Shown: positions 25,759-38,063, counted from the first letter of the stretch. The stretch is DNA of 64,000 nt from Botryotinia globosa (GCA_014898425.1 RCSZ01000013.1:1667501-1731500), one strand, 5' to 3'. The notes: a model not told the origin generated them from the letters alone. Numbers and translations are program-made.

Positions 25759-26340
25759 TTACTTTGCACCATCAAAAGATGGCAGCTTCTCCAACAGTTT
25801 CGTTACCCCCCCTGAATAACCCCGCCAATCTGAGTAACATTTGCATGATCCACAAGATATATGGCGATTGGGACAGAAGAAGCAGGTCTTTATCAATCTG
25901 TTTCTTTTTGATAATCGCCAGGTTTTCATGATTTGGTTCTTGATCTTCCCGGTTGACCAGTATGGTATCCAAGAGGAGCATGAAGATTCAACGTCTGTTT
26001 TCAACTCACTCTCCCGTTCGGCTACTTCTTCAATTGGCTTCAAGGTTGATTTTTCCGGTTTCGTTATAGAATTTTGAGCGTTTTGCTGTCTTCTATCTAC
26101 AAATACCGAGAGAGCTTTTGTAAGGTTCTCGATGGAAGGATATGTTGAATCTCCCAAGGAAGAGTTCGAGACCCCTCGAATTGATGTGGGGGAACCAATG
26201 GTAGCTCATGGTTGTCTAACAGGGTTAATAATTGCTCGATTTAGGCTTGGTCCTGAGGCGTTTGCTGCAATCCCACCCAGTTGAGCGAATGCGGACACAG
26301 CATGTGGCACTTCTGTTGGTACAGCTAACAATTTTTGATC
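25759..26340 (-). pseudogene. Displaced 3' continuation of the 26325-27227 gene
   Basis: After the stop of the upstream ORF, protein-like reading continues on the minus strand in a different frame. The stretch QKLLAVPTEVPHAVSAFAQL begins near 26330 and runs to a TGA at 26208-26206. The same frame is then open from 26157 to 25759, with a polar segment STYPSIENLTKALSVFVDRR. Either a 1-base shift near 26336 plus one stop broke the gene, or short introns that I cannot place join the parts. The only short GT..AG candidate across the shift is about 37 nt, unusually small. I favour disruption. Confidence 0.45.
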
Positions 26341-27227
26341 TCCATTGCCCTGGGGAGAGCATCTGCCAGCGCATCGAGCTGGGTACCAGAGCCGATCTTC
26401 CGAGGAGGTTCAAGGAATAAAGTTGTTACTTTGCTTCCTTTTGCCCTTGAGGAGAATTTTAAGCATCTTCTGATCCTATCTTTAGGACTTTTCAGCTTTC
26501 CTTCAATTTTGACCTTCATGTAGAACGCATCACTCGCGTGCTCAAATGCAAATGCAGTATAAATAACGTCACCATGCGTGGCTTGTGTCTCAAAATCGCT
26601 CTCTATCAAATCCCACTTCAATGTTCTATACACGCCTGTCTGGTGGCCCTGCTGATTCGGGTAGACTGCAGGTATCAGTTGGCCTTTGAAGTTCCATCGA
26701 CTACTGCACACAGAATCTTTAACTCTGTCAAAACCAAACCCGCCGCCTCCGTTACCGAAAACCGTGAAGTTGGGTGTGAACTGAACGTTTTTTCTCTCAG
26801 GAACTTTTCTCTCTTCGTCAAATAGTTCCCTTGGACCGAAGCGATTGTCGGTGTGCAAAGAACTCGAGAAAGCTTCGTATTTTCTGTTTCCATCTTTGTA
26901 TTCCTTGAAAGTAACAGAGACAGCTGCCTGAGACAATCTGCAGTCACCGGGTTGATGAAACGCGAGGCTCATATAAATGATTCCAGCAGGGTTCTCAGCA
27001 TGTCCTAAGACACCCCATTTCGATTTCGAGAGGTGAAATTTACAGTCGATTGTGACTTTTCCGACGTTCCGATTATGCAAAGACAGATCATCAGGAGGGT
27101 TATCAATTGGTTTCAGGATATTCCCAAATAATCGTGAAACTTTTGGTCGATTAAGGGAAACGCGCGGACTCATCGTATGTGCAATCAATTGCGACTTTTG
27201 CAGAGCCAATATTCGAGTTGTTCTCAT
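26325..27227 (-). CDS. Conserved fungal protein of unknown function (300 residues, probably truncated)
   Basis: A 300-codon ORF runs on the minus strand. An internal Met at codon 19 (MSPRVS, 27173) is an alternative start. I do not recognise a characterised domain. Features visible are CRLSQAAVSVTFKEY, NRFGPRELF, a glycine run GNGGGGFGFDR, SRWNFKGQLIP, GVYRTLKWDLIESDF and TAFAFEHASDAFYMKVKIEG. This alternation of hydrophobic and polar residues suggests a beta-rich globular fold. I have the impression of similar uncharacterised ascomycete proteins, but cannot verify it. The C-terminus stops abruptly at NC while coherent coding continues in another frame (25759-26340). The annotated product may therefore be a truncated remnant. 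Confidence 0.6.
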   Translation of the reverse strand: MRTTRILALQKSQLIAHTMSPRVSLNRPKVSRLFGNILKPIDNPPDDLSLHNRNVGKVTIDCKFHLSKSKWGVLGHAENPAGIIYMSLAFHQPGDCRLSQAAVSVTFKEYKDGNRKYEAFSSSLHTDNRFGPRELFDEERKVPERKNVQFTPNFTVFGNGGGGFGFDRVKDSVCSSRWNFKGQLIPAVYPNQQGHQTGVYRTLKWDLIESDFETQATHGDVIYTAFAFEHASDAFYMKVKIEGKLKSPKDRIRRCLKFSSRAKGSKVTTLFLEPPRKIGSGTQLDALADALPRAMEIKNC

Positions 27228-27649
27228 ACAACAAGTTAAATACTTCTATTACACCATCTCATACTTGCGGCTCTTACTTGCGTGGAAGCTTGTATTCCTA
27301 CTTTGCATCCAAATGAATTGGATGTGTACTCTGAAATTACACCACAGACCTGCGCCATGTTACAATTTTTCTCTCATTCGACCTCACCCAATCATTCCTC
27401 AAGTCTACCTTCCATATTGTGTCGGCACTTGATCTAGGGAGCCACGATAATATCTCTTTGACACAGAGTCAAACACGTGCATGTCATCCCTGTTCTTGCA
27501 AACATAAACTCGCTAGGCAACGCATAGCCAGCATATTCGAGTGCTTATTGATGATCCAAGAAATGTAATGTTCAGTTATCAAAACTTTGGTATTCTAAAG
27601 TTCCAAAATATGGATCGTGGAGCAATTCACTCTTGATCCACCAGCGGAA

Positions 27650-29956
27650 ATGTCTGATCCTGAAAGTCACCACCGGTCTCCTACCCCTCCCCATGCACTC
27701 CGCCGCCGTGGTCACCAAACTTTAAGACTAAATTCTGACCGTCATTCTTATTCTGGGATGGATAGATCTCTCCTTTATTCAGACCACCTTCACCTACCTA
27801 GGAACAACGAACTGGACCGACACCGTAGGGGCGATTCCCCAAACAGTGAGATTGATGTACGGAGAGCAGATCTGGTACATGAGCGATTGGGTACTGAAGG
27901 TTTCACCTTTTTTCCACGAAATAATGTAGTCACGACAAAAGGCGTAGAAGCAGTATGGAATATGGATTCGACCCAAGATGTTACGATACACTTGGACTTC
28001 GAATGTGATGAGGATATTGAAGCTCATGTGGAAGAGCTTTCTAGATTGAGAAAGCTAGGCGATTTTGAGGCCGCGTTGCAGTATATTGAATCATGTCCAG
28101 ATGAGTGCAGAAATATTACGGACTTTGCTGTCAACTACGTAGATATCTTGTTAATCCAAGGCGATCTGGACTACAAAAAGCTTGAAAGGTTGGGATCAGC
28201 TTTCCCCAAGATATACCAGCAATGCATAGATTGCGCGATCTTCAAAATGAAAATCCTACGGACCTCGGGCTCTGAATTCGATTATAACGCATGTAGTCTT
28301 CTGGAGTCTGAAATGGCTAAGGAGCTGAAGTCAAATTTTCCTCGATTCAATCCAATACAAGTAAAATCATCAATTGCCTTATTTTGCATTCTACTGACAT
28401 ATCCAAAGTGAAACTTCTTTGCAATTGGTTGCGGTTAAATGAAGCATCCAATATAGCAAAGAGAGTTCCTACAACTGAATGGAAGACCCTCTACAATTAT
28501 CTCGCTTCCCAAAATAGTGTCCCAGATATGCGAGATCTGTTAGACACTACGTCAGAAAGCGATGTGATGTCCGCAATCCATGTTTGGTTTGAAATAAATT
28601 TAGTCTCCGAGAACTCCATCAGCGATTTTGTCGCACTTTGGACCGAATCACGCGATGAATACACAGAAATTGCTCTTCTAGATGTTTTGGCCTCAATGTG
28701 TTTACAGATATTCTCGAATCACGTGTACCCTCGCAAAGAATATGTGAGGCACGCTATTCAATGTATAGAATATGCTTGGCAATTCGCCAATTCTGTCAGT
28801 AGTAACAGTCTCAAAGACACCAAGTCCGAGTCCTACTTGACATGGATTTTGGCAGAAGAAAAATTGTCGAGAATACTAAAAAAGGAGCGAACCCGCTTAA
28901 CTAATCATTTCAGAGGATTTCCTGGTATTTTCATTTGGCAGCGCGATCTTCCAATTTACGTTCCATTTTCAAATGAAAACCCGGGGTGGGTCATAGATGA
29001 GTCACTTAGACAGTCCAATGACCTGCTGGAACTCGGGCTGAGTACGGCACGGGAGTTGGGCAACTTTTTGTTGGAAGGAAAGTTCTTGGAAGAAATCATT
29101 CTTGGATCCTAGGCACCGATGGAAATATTGAGAGAGAGAGCGCCTACAGAATGATGTTCAAGGATACCGGCAAGGCTATCTTGCAACATGTCTAACAAGG
29201 TATCTTGTTGCAGCAAATGAAACTTTGCAAAGAGAACTGTCAGTCTTACAATGACTTGACAAATTTTGATGAGGGAGAAATAGGATATTTTGAAGATCGC
29301 GGTGATGCTACCATGTTGAAATGGTGTCAGAACAGAATCCAAAGAGCGTTGTGCATCTCTCTCAGGGGTGCCAAGGAACAGCTGGACAAATATACGCGGA
29401 AAGAAGTGTTTTTGCATAAGAAGGTTTCAGAGAATCATCCCGAGCTTTTTGAAAGCAATATGAGAGCAATGGCAGTGAATGAACAGGACGATTCTTCTTT
29501 GAGAATTGGTCGGAGTTATAATGATATTTCATACCTCTGATATGAGAAATCCTCTGTTGCTAAGGACGAAAGATATTGGGAGAACAGACCAAGAAGCATG
29601 TTTGAGAGCATAAATACTGATAAGATCAGGCTTTCAAGAGGAGACATGCATTTGGAGACCGATATGAATGAATCAGGGGAAGGAAAATACTTAAGTGAAA
29701 GAGATAGAAGGTCGCAAGGGAAGAAAATTGCACGACCTTTATGAAAACACGTCTCTTCACCACAGCAGGCTAATGAAGCCCATCTTAATGCGATAGGGCG
29801 GACAGGGCCCCGAGGGTCATTATATGGGAACACAAGCGATGAAGATGACATTCATGGCGAAGACGAACCAATGCACACGGTCACTCGAAGCAAATACGAT
29901 ACAGATGCATATCAGTCAGGAATCTCTGTGTATGAATCTTGGAGCGATCAAGATTA
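27650..29956 (+). pseudogene. Decayed copy of the 33394-35397 helical-repeat-like protein gene
   Basis: The first block (27650-28368) translates to a protein with HLDFECDEDIEAHVEELSRL and KLGDFEAALQYIESCPDEC, matching TFDCEYDLEAYLEDFSRL and KGKFDAAKNLFKSCPSDL of the intact paralogue at 33394. The intron follows PIQ in both copies. Here the acceptor position reads CCAAA before GTG, where the intact gene has CCTAG before GTC, so normal splicing would shift into a stop. The second block (to 29112) stops after ILGS. Homology continues in another frame (LATCLTRYLVAANETLQ) and then in a third frame from about 29240, which carries TGA codons at 29538-29540 and 29742-29744 before ending at 29956. The encoded family has no function known to me. 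Confidence 0.78.
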
Positions 29957-31228
29957 GCTTGATAATAGATGATAGAATTATGATGTTTAAAATGGTAGGC
30001 GAGGAAAAAGAAGTAGAGGCATCGATTAGTATTATAGCTGGTCTGTACTTTCTTCAATCAATCACCATGGCTTTTATGCATCTATTGAAGGCCAGGCTAA
30101 AAACTCCTACCGTTACCAAATTATCTTCTTATCTTCTCCCAACTTTTTTTGTACAATGCTCAGTCAGTCATACTGTTTTTATAGGTCAAAGGTACACTTG
30201 CGATCATCGAATTCAGATAATGGTTGGGTTTGATGCTTCAATATCATAGAGACTTTGTTAGTAGTTAGCATGGTTATTACGAATTCGCACAATGGATCTT
30301 TCTCTCTAGGGAAAACAAATTTGTGTGGAAACAGATGTTACTAATGAGATCATTGAGTCTATCGCAATGAATCCTTCGAATCGTATTGTGGGATGTCGGT
30401 ATTAACATGAATATGTTGACTTGAGGTAATAATAACCATACTCAGTTAGTCAATCATTTTTTACGCGTGGAAATGGTCCTCCGATTTCAGAACAGTGATT
30501 GTTTTCAAAGAAACTTATCTTCGTAAATGGATGATGGAATATTTCGAGTCAAAATGAGTAAGATTTTTACCAAGTTAGGAATAGGAATATTCATCCGAGT
30601 CTGGGTGATTGATTTCCTTGCCACATCTGTGGAAATGACTAGATCGATTTCTTTGAGTCACAATGATTGGTTTCGTGTAGAAATAATAAACATTCTAAGT
30701 CAATAAAGATGGAATGATCTCCTCACAATGAATCATCTTGCCAATTTAATGGATATTTTCGATCTGAATAAATCATTCAAATCAGAACACCCGTTCTACC
30801 CACCATTTCGAGTCACCAAAAAGATTTCCAGTCACAGTGTCCTTCAGTTTGGTCTCATTCAGTCATCTTTTATGACGCAGAACTAGAATCCACATGGGTG
30901 CAATGTGCTTAAGTACACTCGATACATCCCTCTTGGTTTGAGTTTGGACATCATCGAGAAATTCAAATCAATCCCAGATCAACGAAAATCTGTTGCGATA
31001 TATCATATTCAATCTACATACGGCTAGACTTCTCACGCCTGAAGCTCATTCCTTTCACCATCCTAGCTTATTAAGCTGCTTGGGAAAATCCCTACCTATT
31101 ACTCGGCATTCACTGTGATATCTAAAAGCACGTATCCATATCCTCTCATTTATCTGCCATCGTTCTCGGTTGCACGTATCCGGGACCATTACTACAGAGA
31201 TCTTACCATCGAATCCACGAGTTTAGTT
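29957..31228. other. Intergenic, no gene seen
   Basis: This stretch lies between two pseudogenes and is closed in all frames beyond short ORFs. It contains repeated TGA/TCA-rich words but no clear repeat element. Confidence 0.4.
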
Positions 31229-32654
31229 ATGTCAAAAAGATCATGGAGCTCACGGGTATCACTACCTGCGCGGAACTCAAGGGGCTCACGGGGCTCACAT
31301 GTACCAACAGCTTCCTCAGGTGCACCACTTCCATCAGAATTATCGCCGACACCAGCGCCACTGCAGGATCTATGGGAGTGAAACACGGATTTGAGTGCGG
31401 AAGCGAACGACATGAATAGAATGGAATTTACGACTGCACATAACGTACCTTGGGAAGATATGCAAAGATGGGTACTTCCAGCCAATTTAACAGCCGAGAG
31501 CGCATGCTATGAATACCAGGCCTGGGTAGATAAGGTAAGGCTAGCTGCCGGTATGAAGCGTGAGCTTGCAATTCATTTCCCCAAGGGCGTGCCACCGTTA
31601 AGGGCTTACTTCCATCCTGTCTTTATTAAGAGAGAGCCAGGACCCCCTCGAATGGGAGATATAATTAGTATAAACCCGGAGGTTGATGCTCGGCCAATCC
31701 CATCCATTACTGAAACCACATATAACAATATTTTTTATGGTCGTGATCCTCTTCAACAAGCTATGGTCCCACAACCACTACCCGCCGTTGCAACACCCGC
31801 ATCTCTACGAAGACAAATAGAATCAGCATACCAGTCATTACCCAAGAGCACGGCTGTTCATTCCTTGAATGACTACATCGCTCCTCCTATTCCTCCAAAT
31901 ATCTTCGATCAAGTTTGCCACCGAGGTTTCCCCGGTCTGACAATCGAGGAATTGCAAAGTGACTTGGTTCCCTTTGATGGGTATTATGATTGGAGGTTTC
32001 GATGGCCAGATTTATTTAGCGAATTATTTGTGCTACAGAATACGCTCTGGGCGAGAGACTTCATTAAATCTCAAGAAAATTGACAAGTTTGTTGGATTAC
32101 TCGTACTGTTGAAATGCAAAAGAACCTACATCCTGGAGCCATGCTTTATCACAAGATCAAATACTATAGAGAAAATCCACATGAGGTGCCTGAAAACTGC
32201 AGGGTCGGTGATTGCTGAAGGTCGAAAGCGAGGAGAAATCCCAGACAGCGGGCATTATCAGCCCACCAACCAAGCTAGTGGAAGTGGATATCCGGATCAT
32301 CCTACTACTTATGATGATGGTAGTACAAGCGGCTATGGAGCTGGCAATTATGGACAATAAGTTTATCAACCCAGTGGCAGTGGAAATGTTTCCCATACAA
32401 GAGATCAACCTGCTGTCAATGATGCAAGTGGTACGAATAACTATCAACCTAGCGGGTTTAATCAATATCCATATCAATTCGGTGGAAGCGGATACAATCA
32501 ATTTGCAGCTGGTGGTCAACAACATGACCATGGAAACGAGCCGAACACAATTACTGCCGAGCCACAAGATCAAGAGAGAATACCCGCGCCTCGTGATGGT
32601 ACCGCTTCCGGTAGCCGCTCCTCAAGAAAAGGAAAGGAGCGTAGCCATCGCTAG
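31229..32654 (+). pseudogene. Decayed gene of unknown family with Gly/Tyr/Gln-rich tail
   Basis: From the ATG at 31229 one frame runs to a TGA at 31379-31381 and then continues open to a TGA at 32081-32083, encoding coherent segments such as LPANLTAESACYEYQAWVDK and IHFPKGVPPLRAYFHPVFIK. Coding character carries on after the stop for about 40 codons (EMQKNLHPGAMLYHKIKYY), then shifts frame near 32170-32210. The tail from there (SGHYQPTNQASGSGYPDHP and similar) is Gly/Ser/Tyr/Gln-rich. It is broken by TAA at 32358-32360, a likely CAA-to-TAA change, and ends at 32654. At least three premature stops and one frameshift mark it as a pseudogene. I do not recognise the family. Confidence 0.72.
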
Positions 32655-33393
32655 CGTAGTTGGATACACTCAGGGTCCTTGAGTAGAGGAAGATAGAGAG
32701 ATATTGGAAGTCAGGGTTGCTAGTAACCGTGATGAGAATAGGTAGAATACATGAGTTCTATTGTGCCTGTCACACAACCAAGAACATACATAGATGGATA
32801 ACGAACGTTGCTTTTACAATGATCTCTGACTATTGATAATGTTCATTCTTCTATTTGTGACCACTGATGACAAGATTGAATAATATTTAGGTATTTGTTG
32901 TGATATCCTTGAATCAAAAAAGCCGAGAAAAAAGGAGAATCAAACTTCATGTGACATGGTGGATCTAACTTTATTGATTCTCAATTCACTTACATGATTA
33001 TTTGATATCTTCTCCAAGAAGTTGTGATGAGATATTCAATGGTAAGTCGATGAGAAAAAGTATACCCCAGAGCTCTAAAAAAGAAGCGAGAAGAAGCAGG
33101 AGAAAATTTCGGACACCACGGATAAAAAGATGACTCAAGCTATGTGTATATACTTGGGGGGTTTCTTTATGGCATTTAGAAGCAGAACTTTCTCAAAAAT
33201 AAAGAAAGCGATCCGAAGAATAATTGTTTTCTGTTTTTTTCTTGTTGTCTTACCCCGCTCGGTTAACCTCAATTCTTTGTGTTGCACCAGTGACATCCTT
33301 TATCTCTTAGCCCTAAGTAAACACATCTGTTCTTTGGATACAACTATTGAAATTATATTTGAATTGTGCATGTAAAAACAAAAGCTTTCCAAG
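32655..33393. promoter_or_regulatory. Upstream region of the intact paralogue
   Basis: No gene is supported. The region probably contains the promoter of the gene starting at 33394; no unambiguous TATA box can be singled out in this AT-rich DNA. Confidence 0.35.
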
Positions 33394-35397
33394 ATGTCGG
33401 ATATATTGTACATTGGCAATGATGAATATACTGAACGACAACCTGAGAGTGAAAGTTCTCAGCTCCAAAATGAATTGGCTGGAGACTCTCAGCAAGATTG
33501 CCCATCAAACAAAGCGGACGATACTGAAAGTGGGTTTATATTCCGGGACGGAAAATCTCTAGCTGTACCGATATCAGAAAGGGGGATTACAAATTTAACC
33601 GAGAATCCCGGTTCCACAGAAAGTATGGAGGTCACTTTTGACTGTGAATACGATCTTGAGGCATATCTGGAAGATTTTTCTCGTCTCATGAGGAAGGGTA
33701 AATTTGATGCCGCCAAAAATCTTTTCAAATCTTGTCCATCGGACTTGAGAGATCACCCGGAATTTGTTCTGGACTTCGTGGATGCTTTATTGAAGCAGGG
33801 TGCCTACAAGACTTTGATTGCCTTTTCTGCAGATAAGGAGTCAATTTTGCTGAAGCAGTTGAGCGACTGTGGACAGATTCCTATTCAGTATCTGCGTTCC
33901 GTGTTTGAGTTGGGAAGACAGCGTGCTTTTGGTTACTTGCCCGATGGGGACATGAAAGATGCGGGGGCTGATGAAGCCCAGTTGGATTTACTAAAGAATT
34001 TTGAGAGCCTTGATTCGATTCAGGTCAGTCGATTTTGCCGAGTCTTGAGATTTTGTCTGATCAATTCCTAGGTCCAATTGCTTTGTAATATAGTTCAGCT
34101 TGATTCTGAATTAATAAAATACACAAAGCCACCAGAGATTGACCATCGAAATTCAGAGAGTATCATAGATAGCTCGTCAAACTGGCACAGTTTGTACAAG
34201 CATCTTCTCTCGACTAACAGAATATGGGATATGCGAGACCTTTTCCAGGCTCTTTGTTCCAGATATGGAGTCGGAGATGCCATTAGATTATTATTTAAGA
34301 ATCGAAAACAGGACCGCTCCACGAAAGCTCCCAAGTCAGATGAATCGGAATTCAGCGGGTGGTTTCATTTTATTTTTGACTGGACTCGAAGTTCCCATGG
34401 TGACGAGTCTACAGACTTAGCACTCCTTGACGTGTTGGTAACTATCTCGCTGCAATTATTATCGCATAGCAATCAAAATGATTCGTCAATCACGAAAATC
34501 ATCAATCAAGCTATGGCTCATGCCAACCAGTTTGCAATCTCGCTTAGTCTAAACAATCCAGAGAATGTGCAAACGAGCCCTTATCTAAAATGGGCTTTGG
34601 CCAACCAAAGACTAGCGAGAGAACTACCTTCCAATCCGCGTCAGATTCCAGATTACAGATACATAAAACAATCTCAAGGGGTTATTATATTCGTTTCTAA
34701 TCTGCCGATCTATGTTCCATTAGACCCTCATGATTTGAACCCCGTGCCCTGGAAAAGGCAATCGCGAAGCACGCCGGGGAACTTGCTTAAGCTAGGGCTA
34801 GAGATCTCTCGCAAAAATGGCGATTATTCTCTTATAGTACAATATTTGCAAGAGATATTTTATACATCTGAGTCACCTTCAGAGGTGCTAGACGAATTGT
34901 CGCACATACAAGGAGACTTGCAGGGAGACAACATTGGTTACTTACAAACTTGTCTGACGAAATATCTTTTCGCGAGTGATACACCTGCCATAGAAGATCT
35001 CAGTAATGAAATAAATAAATTCGACGAGAAGATTCAGGAACTAGACTTCAATACTCGGAAGATTGACCCGTTAACAAAGTGGTGTCAACGAGGGATTCAA
35101 GCTGCATTGCACGAGCGCCTACATGGGGATAAATTATCGACAAATTCATACTTTGAGGAGCAAGAAAGTGCATATCGAGAGCTGTCGTACGATTTCAAAA
35201 GCTTATTAGCAGAATTAGGAAAAGAACACGGTGCTTACAAACCGAGTTTCACCGACGAAGTGCTGCCGAAGGAGTTTACAAAGCCTTGCAAGGGGACTAT
35301 CTACCGAGATAAGAATTTCATTGTCTGCGACTCGTCAGGGTACTTTACCAAAGTTTTTGAAGAGCCAAGTCATGAAGAAGTATTGATTGAGATATAA
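33394..35397 (+). CDS. Alpha-helical fungal protein of unknown function, intact paralogue
   Basis: Two exons, 33394-34023 and 34072-35397, are joined by a 48-nt intron (donor GTCAGT, acceptor CCTAG, phase 0). They give 651 residues. The N-terminus (1-70) is polar and probably disordered. From about residue 75 on, predicted helices such as DLEAYLEDFSRLMRKGKFDA, FVLDFVDALLKQGAYKTL and LLKLGLEISRKNGDYSLIVQ recall TPR-like helical repeats. A KWCQRGIQAALHERLHG segment near the C-terminus is shared with the decayed copy at 27650-29956. No catalytic motif, membrane segment or signal peptide is visible. The function is unknown. It is the surviving member of a tandem, same-strand duplication. Confidence 0.8.
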
Positions 35398-36063
35398 CCT
35401 TTAGTTTTCAAAAGTAGCGTGTTCAATGAACTATCGCCCTTTCTCGCTTTCATGTTAATTACTTGAGCCTAGATTGTAAATCAAGACCTCTGGAAGTATA
35501 TAATAGCTTGACATATCATTCTTTGACAGCAGTTTAATCAATTTATACACAAGTTTCAAAATAATATTTCATTTTTGTTTCTTGTCATCTAAATTGAAGT
35601 GGTAGACTGTAATCTTACAATGGCTCCTGACTAGAATATTGCAACACCCCGAATTTTCAATTTTTCAATATAATTAATTACATGAGACGCTTGAATACAT
35701 AATAAAACTGGGTCTCCTTCAGTGGAAAAAAGAGGCGATTACAAGACCTTGCCCCCTGATAATTCCCTGTGATCCTTTTCAAAATCATCAAACCATCGAA
35801 TAGTGCCCAAAAAGATCGCTCCACGAACGAGTTTTCAAGTCTAGATAGTGACTAGAGAAGGTTTTAGGTGACTGATAAATTAAGGCACGAAATACTATGA
35901 GAATGGGCCCACCATTATACTGGGTTTCCCAAGTCAATTAAGTAACAGGTAGACTTTTTCTTTAGCGAAGAAGCAGGCTTAATTGTGAGAGGTAGTAGAA
36001 TTGATGTTTTCGGGAAGTCGTAATTATATTGGTACTGTGGATTGAACTGATAACCTATGCTGC
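35398..36063. other. Convergent 3' intergenic region
   Basis: The two flanking genes end towards each other here. The sequence is AT-rich with no ORF worth noting. Confidence 0.4.
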
Positions 36064-38063
36064 CTATGCTATAGCCTTAATGTCATCATATTCCGAATAT
36101 TTTTTGACATTGAAAGGTCTCCCAGAGTTCAATGCGTACATCTCGTTCATTCTCATTCTGAACGCGGCAATAAAAGCCAAGGGCATAATAGATCCATCAC
36201 TTACGCCATCAAGCTTTTGTTGTTCCCTGTTGGAGCTGTAATAGAAATTTTCTTTTATACACATATCCAATCTCTGCCTGCCATGTCCAAAACTTGCTGT
36301 ACGCATTACAATACTCGGGTCATGTCTGTTGTTCCAGTTCCATTTGGGGCTCAACAGCTTTTCAGTCCGTGAGTGAGGAAGACCCTCGGTGTCGAACACA
36401 CGAATAAAAGGTTCGATTTCGGCATGCTTGCGCGAATCTTCCAATCCTTGAATTATCAAATCGAAATCGGGCATCCAGAGGTGACCGTCGCGTGTTACGA
36501 AAGTACCATTGAGCTTCGTTGCACTTTCAGTTGTGGTGATATTATCAAAGATAGGGTGGACCGAAGGGTATTGTTTTCGGCCACTAGCCCACCATTTCGT
36601 AAGCTCATCGGTTCCATTGAAATGTAATTCGCGCCAGACACCATTGTCTATATCGACATCGATAGCAAAATTTGCAGTGTTAGTTGTGCTACCAGAGAAA
36701 CGATGGAAGTATTGATAAGGCTCTTTGCTGCCAAATTTTGGTGCAAGCACGGGAGCGAGGTAGAAGGTTTGATTATTGACAGATTCATTGAGACTGTAGA
36801 GAGTGTATGTTGACGCTGCAAAACGAGTGCCTATCTCGACTCGGGTGTCAAACCCATGGCAAGAGTCCTTCATCTGATTATACCATTGTATGTCTGGACC
36901 ACCGACGATTCTAAATGCAGCAAATATCAGTCGAAATGCAATAATAACTAATACGAAAAGGGTTAATTTACGTACCCTATAATTGGGATGGCATAAAGTC
37001 CCACAAGAAAGCACGTTAGTAAGGACACGCCTATAACTGTTCGTGAAAATCTAAATTTGTATCCAGTCTGCCACGGATTGCCGTTGAGTATCTCCAGGAA
37101 GAACTTTGACCCCCCCTTTAAGCAGTGAATACAGTATAATGCTCCGAAAGGGAGGTAGAATATTCCAGCCACAAGCAAACAAAATCCTTCTACAATAGAA
37201 AGACTGCCTTTAAAACGAGGATATAAGTATGGTTGTGTATGCCACTTGATGTGAAAGCTGATATAGGTACAAATACCCCCAAATAGAGCTACAATGAGTA
37301 TGGAATTGAAAAAGATAGTGCAAAAGTTTAATCTCTTGCTTTTGAATCTACCCCAAATAGTATTCATATTTGCCGGGTTGGGTAAACGATCATTGGCGCA
37401 CCTTCCACATTCATACTTGCATGGCCCTGGGTGACATGGCTTTCGGCAAGATGATTTGTTTCCGTGTGCACATCTTGATTTACTACCGCAGATACCATCA
37501 AAGCACGCGTTTGGGATGGTAGGGTGGTCATGTAATGGGCTACCTTTTCCACACCAGCATTCTTCCTTGGGACTCGAGCGCTCAATATTTTCACATTTGG
37601 GACATTTCCAAGCAAGGGTCCTTCCAACGGGGTTTGCCTTGGCCCATAATGCCGTACATCGATGGTGAGTAACAGCATGGCAAGACTTGCAATTCCACAA
37701 GTAACGATCCTTTGCAAATCGTACGGGCTCTAAACAAACTTCGCACGATAGACTAGAACAGACATTAGTATGAACATGTAGTGGTTGTTGATATACAAGT
37801 AGTTGTCAGAATACTAACCGCTCATTTCGAATATCCTCGATTATACGTTCCTCTTCTGAGAGAATACCGGATTGATCAACCGCCTCTCGTTGTTGCGTTT
37901 CGCTAGACAGGCGTGCAGTAGTACCGGTTTCCATGTCTTGTAGAGGTGTCGCGTACCTATCATCAAATGGATCTCCATTACTATCATCGAAGGGATTTTT
38001 TGTATTTGTACCACTAGGCGACCAAGACGAGCCGTTCATCCAAGAGGTTGAATTTGAAGCCAT
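36064..38063 (-). CDS. Membrane-anchored zinc-finger protein with NF-X1-like cysteine repeats
   Basis: Three minus-strand exons, 38063-37819, 37752-36976 and 36910-36064, give 622 residues in one frame. Residues 1-82 are acidic and disordered, with NPFDD at 23-27 (an EH-domain-binding type motif) and a related DPFDD at 31-35. Residues 85-135 form a RING/PHD-like Cys/His cluster (CEVC, WNCKSCHAVTHHRC, WKCPKC). Residues 147-200 hold NF-X1-like repeats (CWCGKGSPLHDH, CRKPCHPGPCKYECGRC). Three hydrophobic helices follow at about 225-247, 267-292 and 319-342, then a ~280-residue C-terminal domain with several N-glycosylation sequons. This suggests a membrane-embedded RING-type E3 candidate with a lumenal or extracellular domain; the activity is inferred only. 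The ATG at 38090 is an alternative start. Confidence 0.78.
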
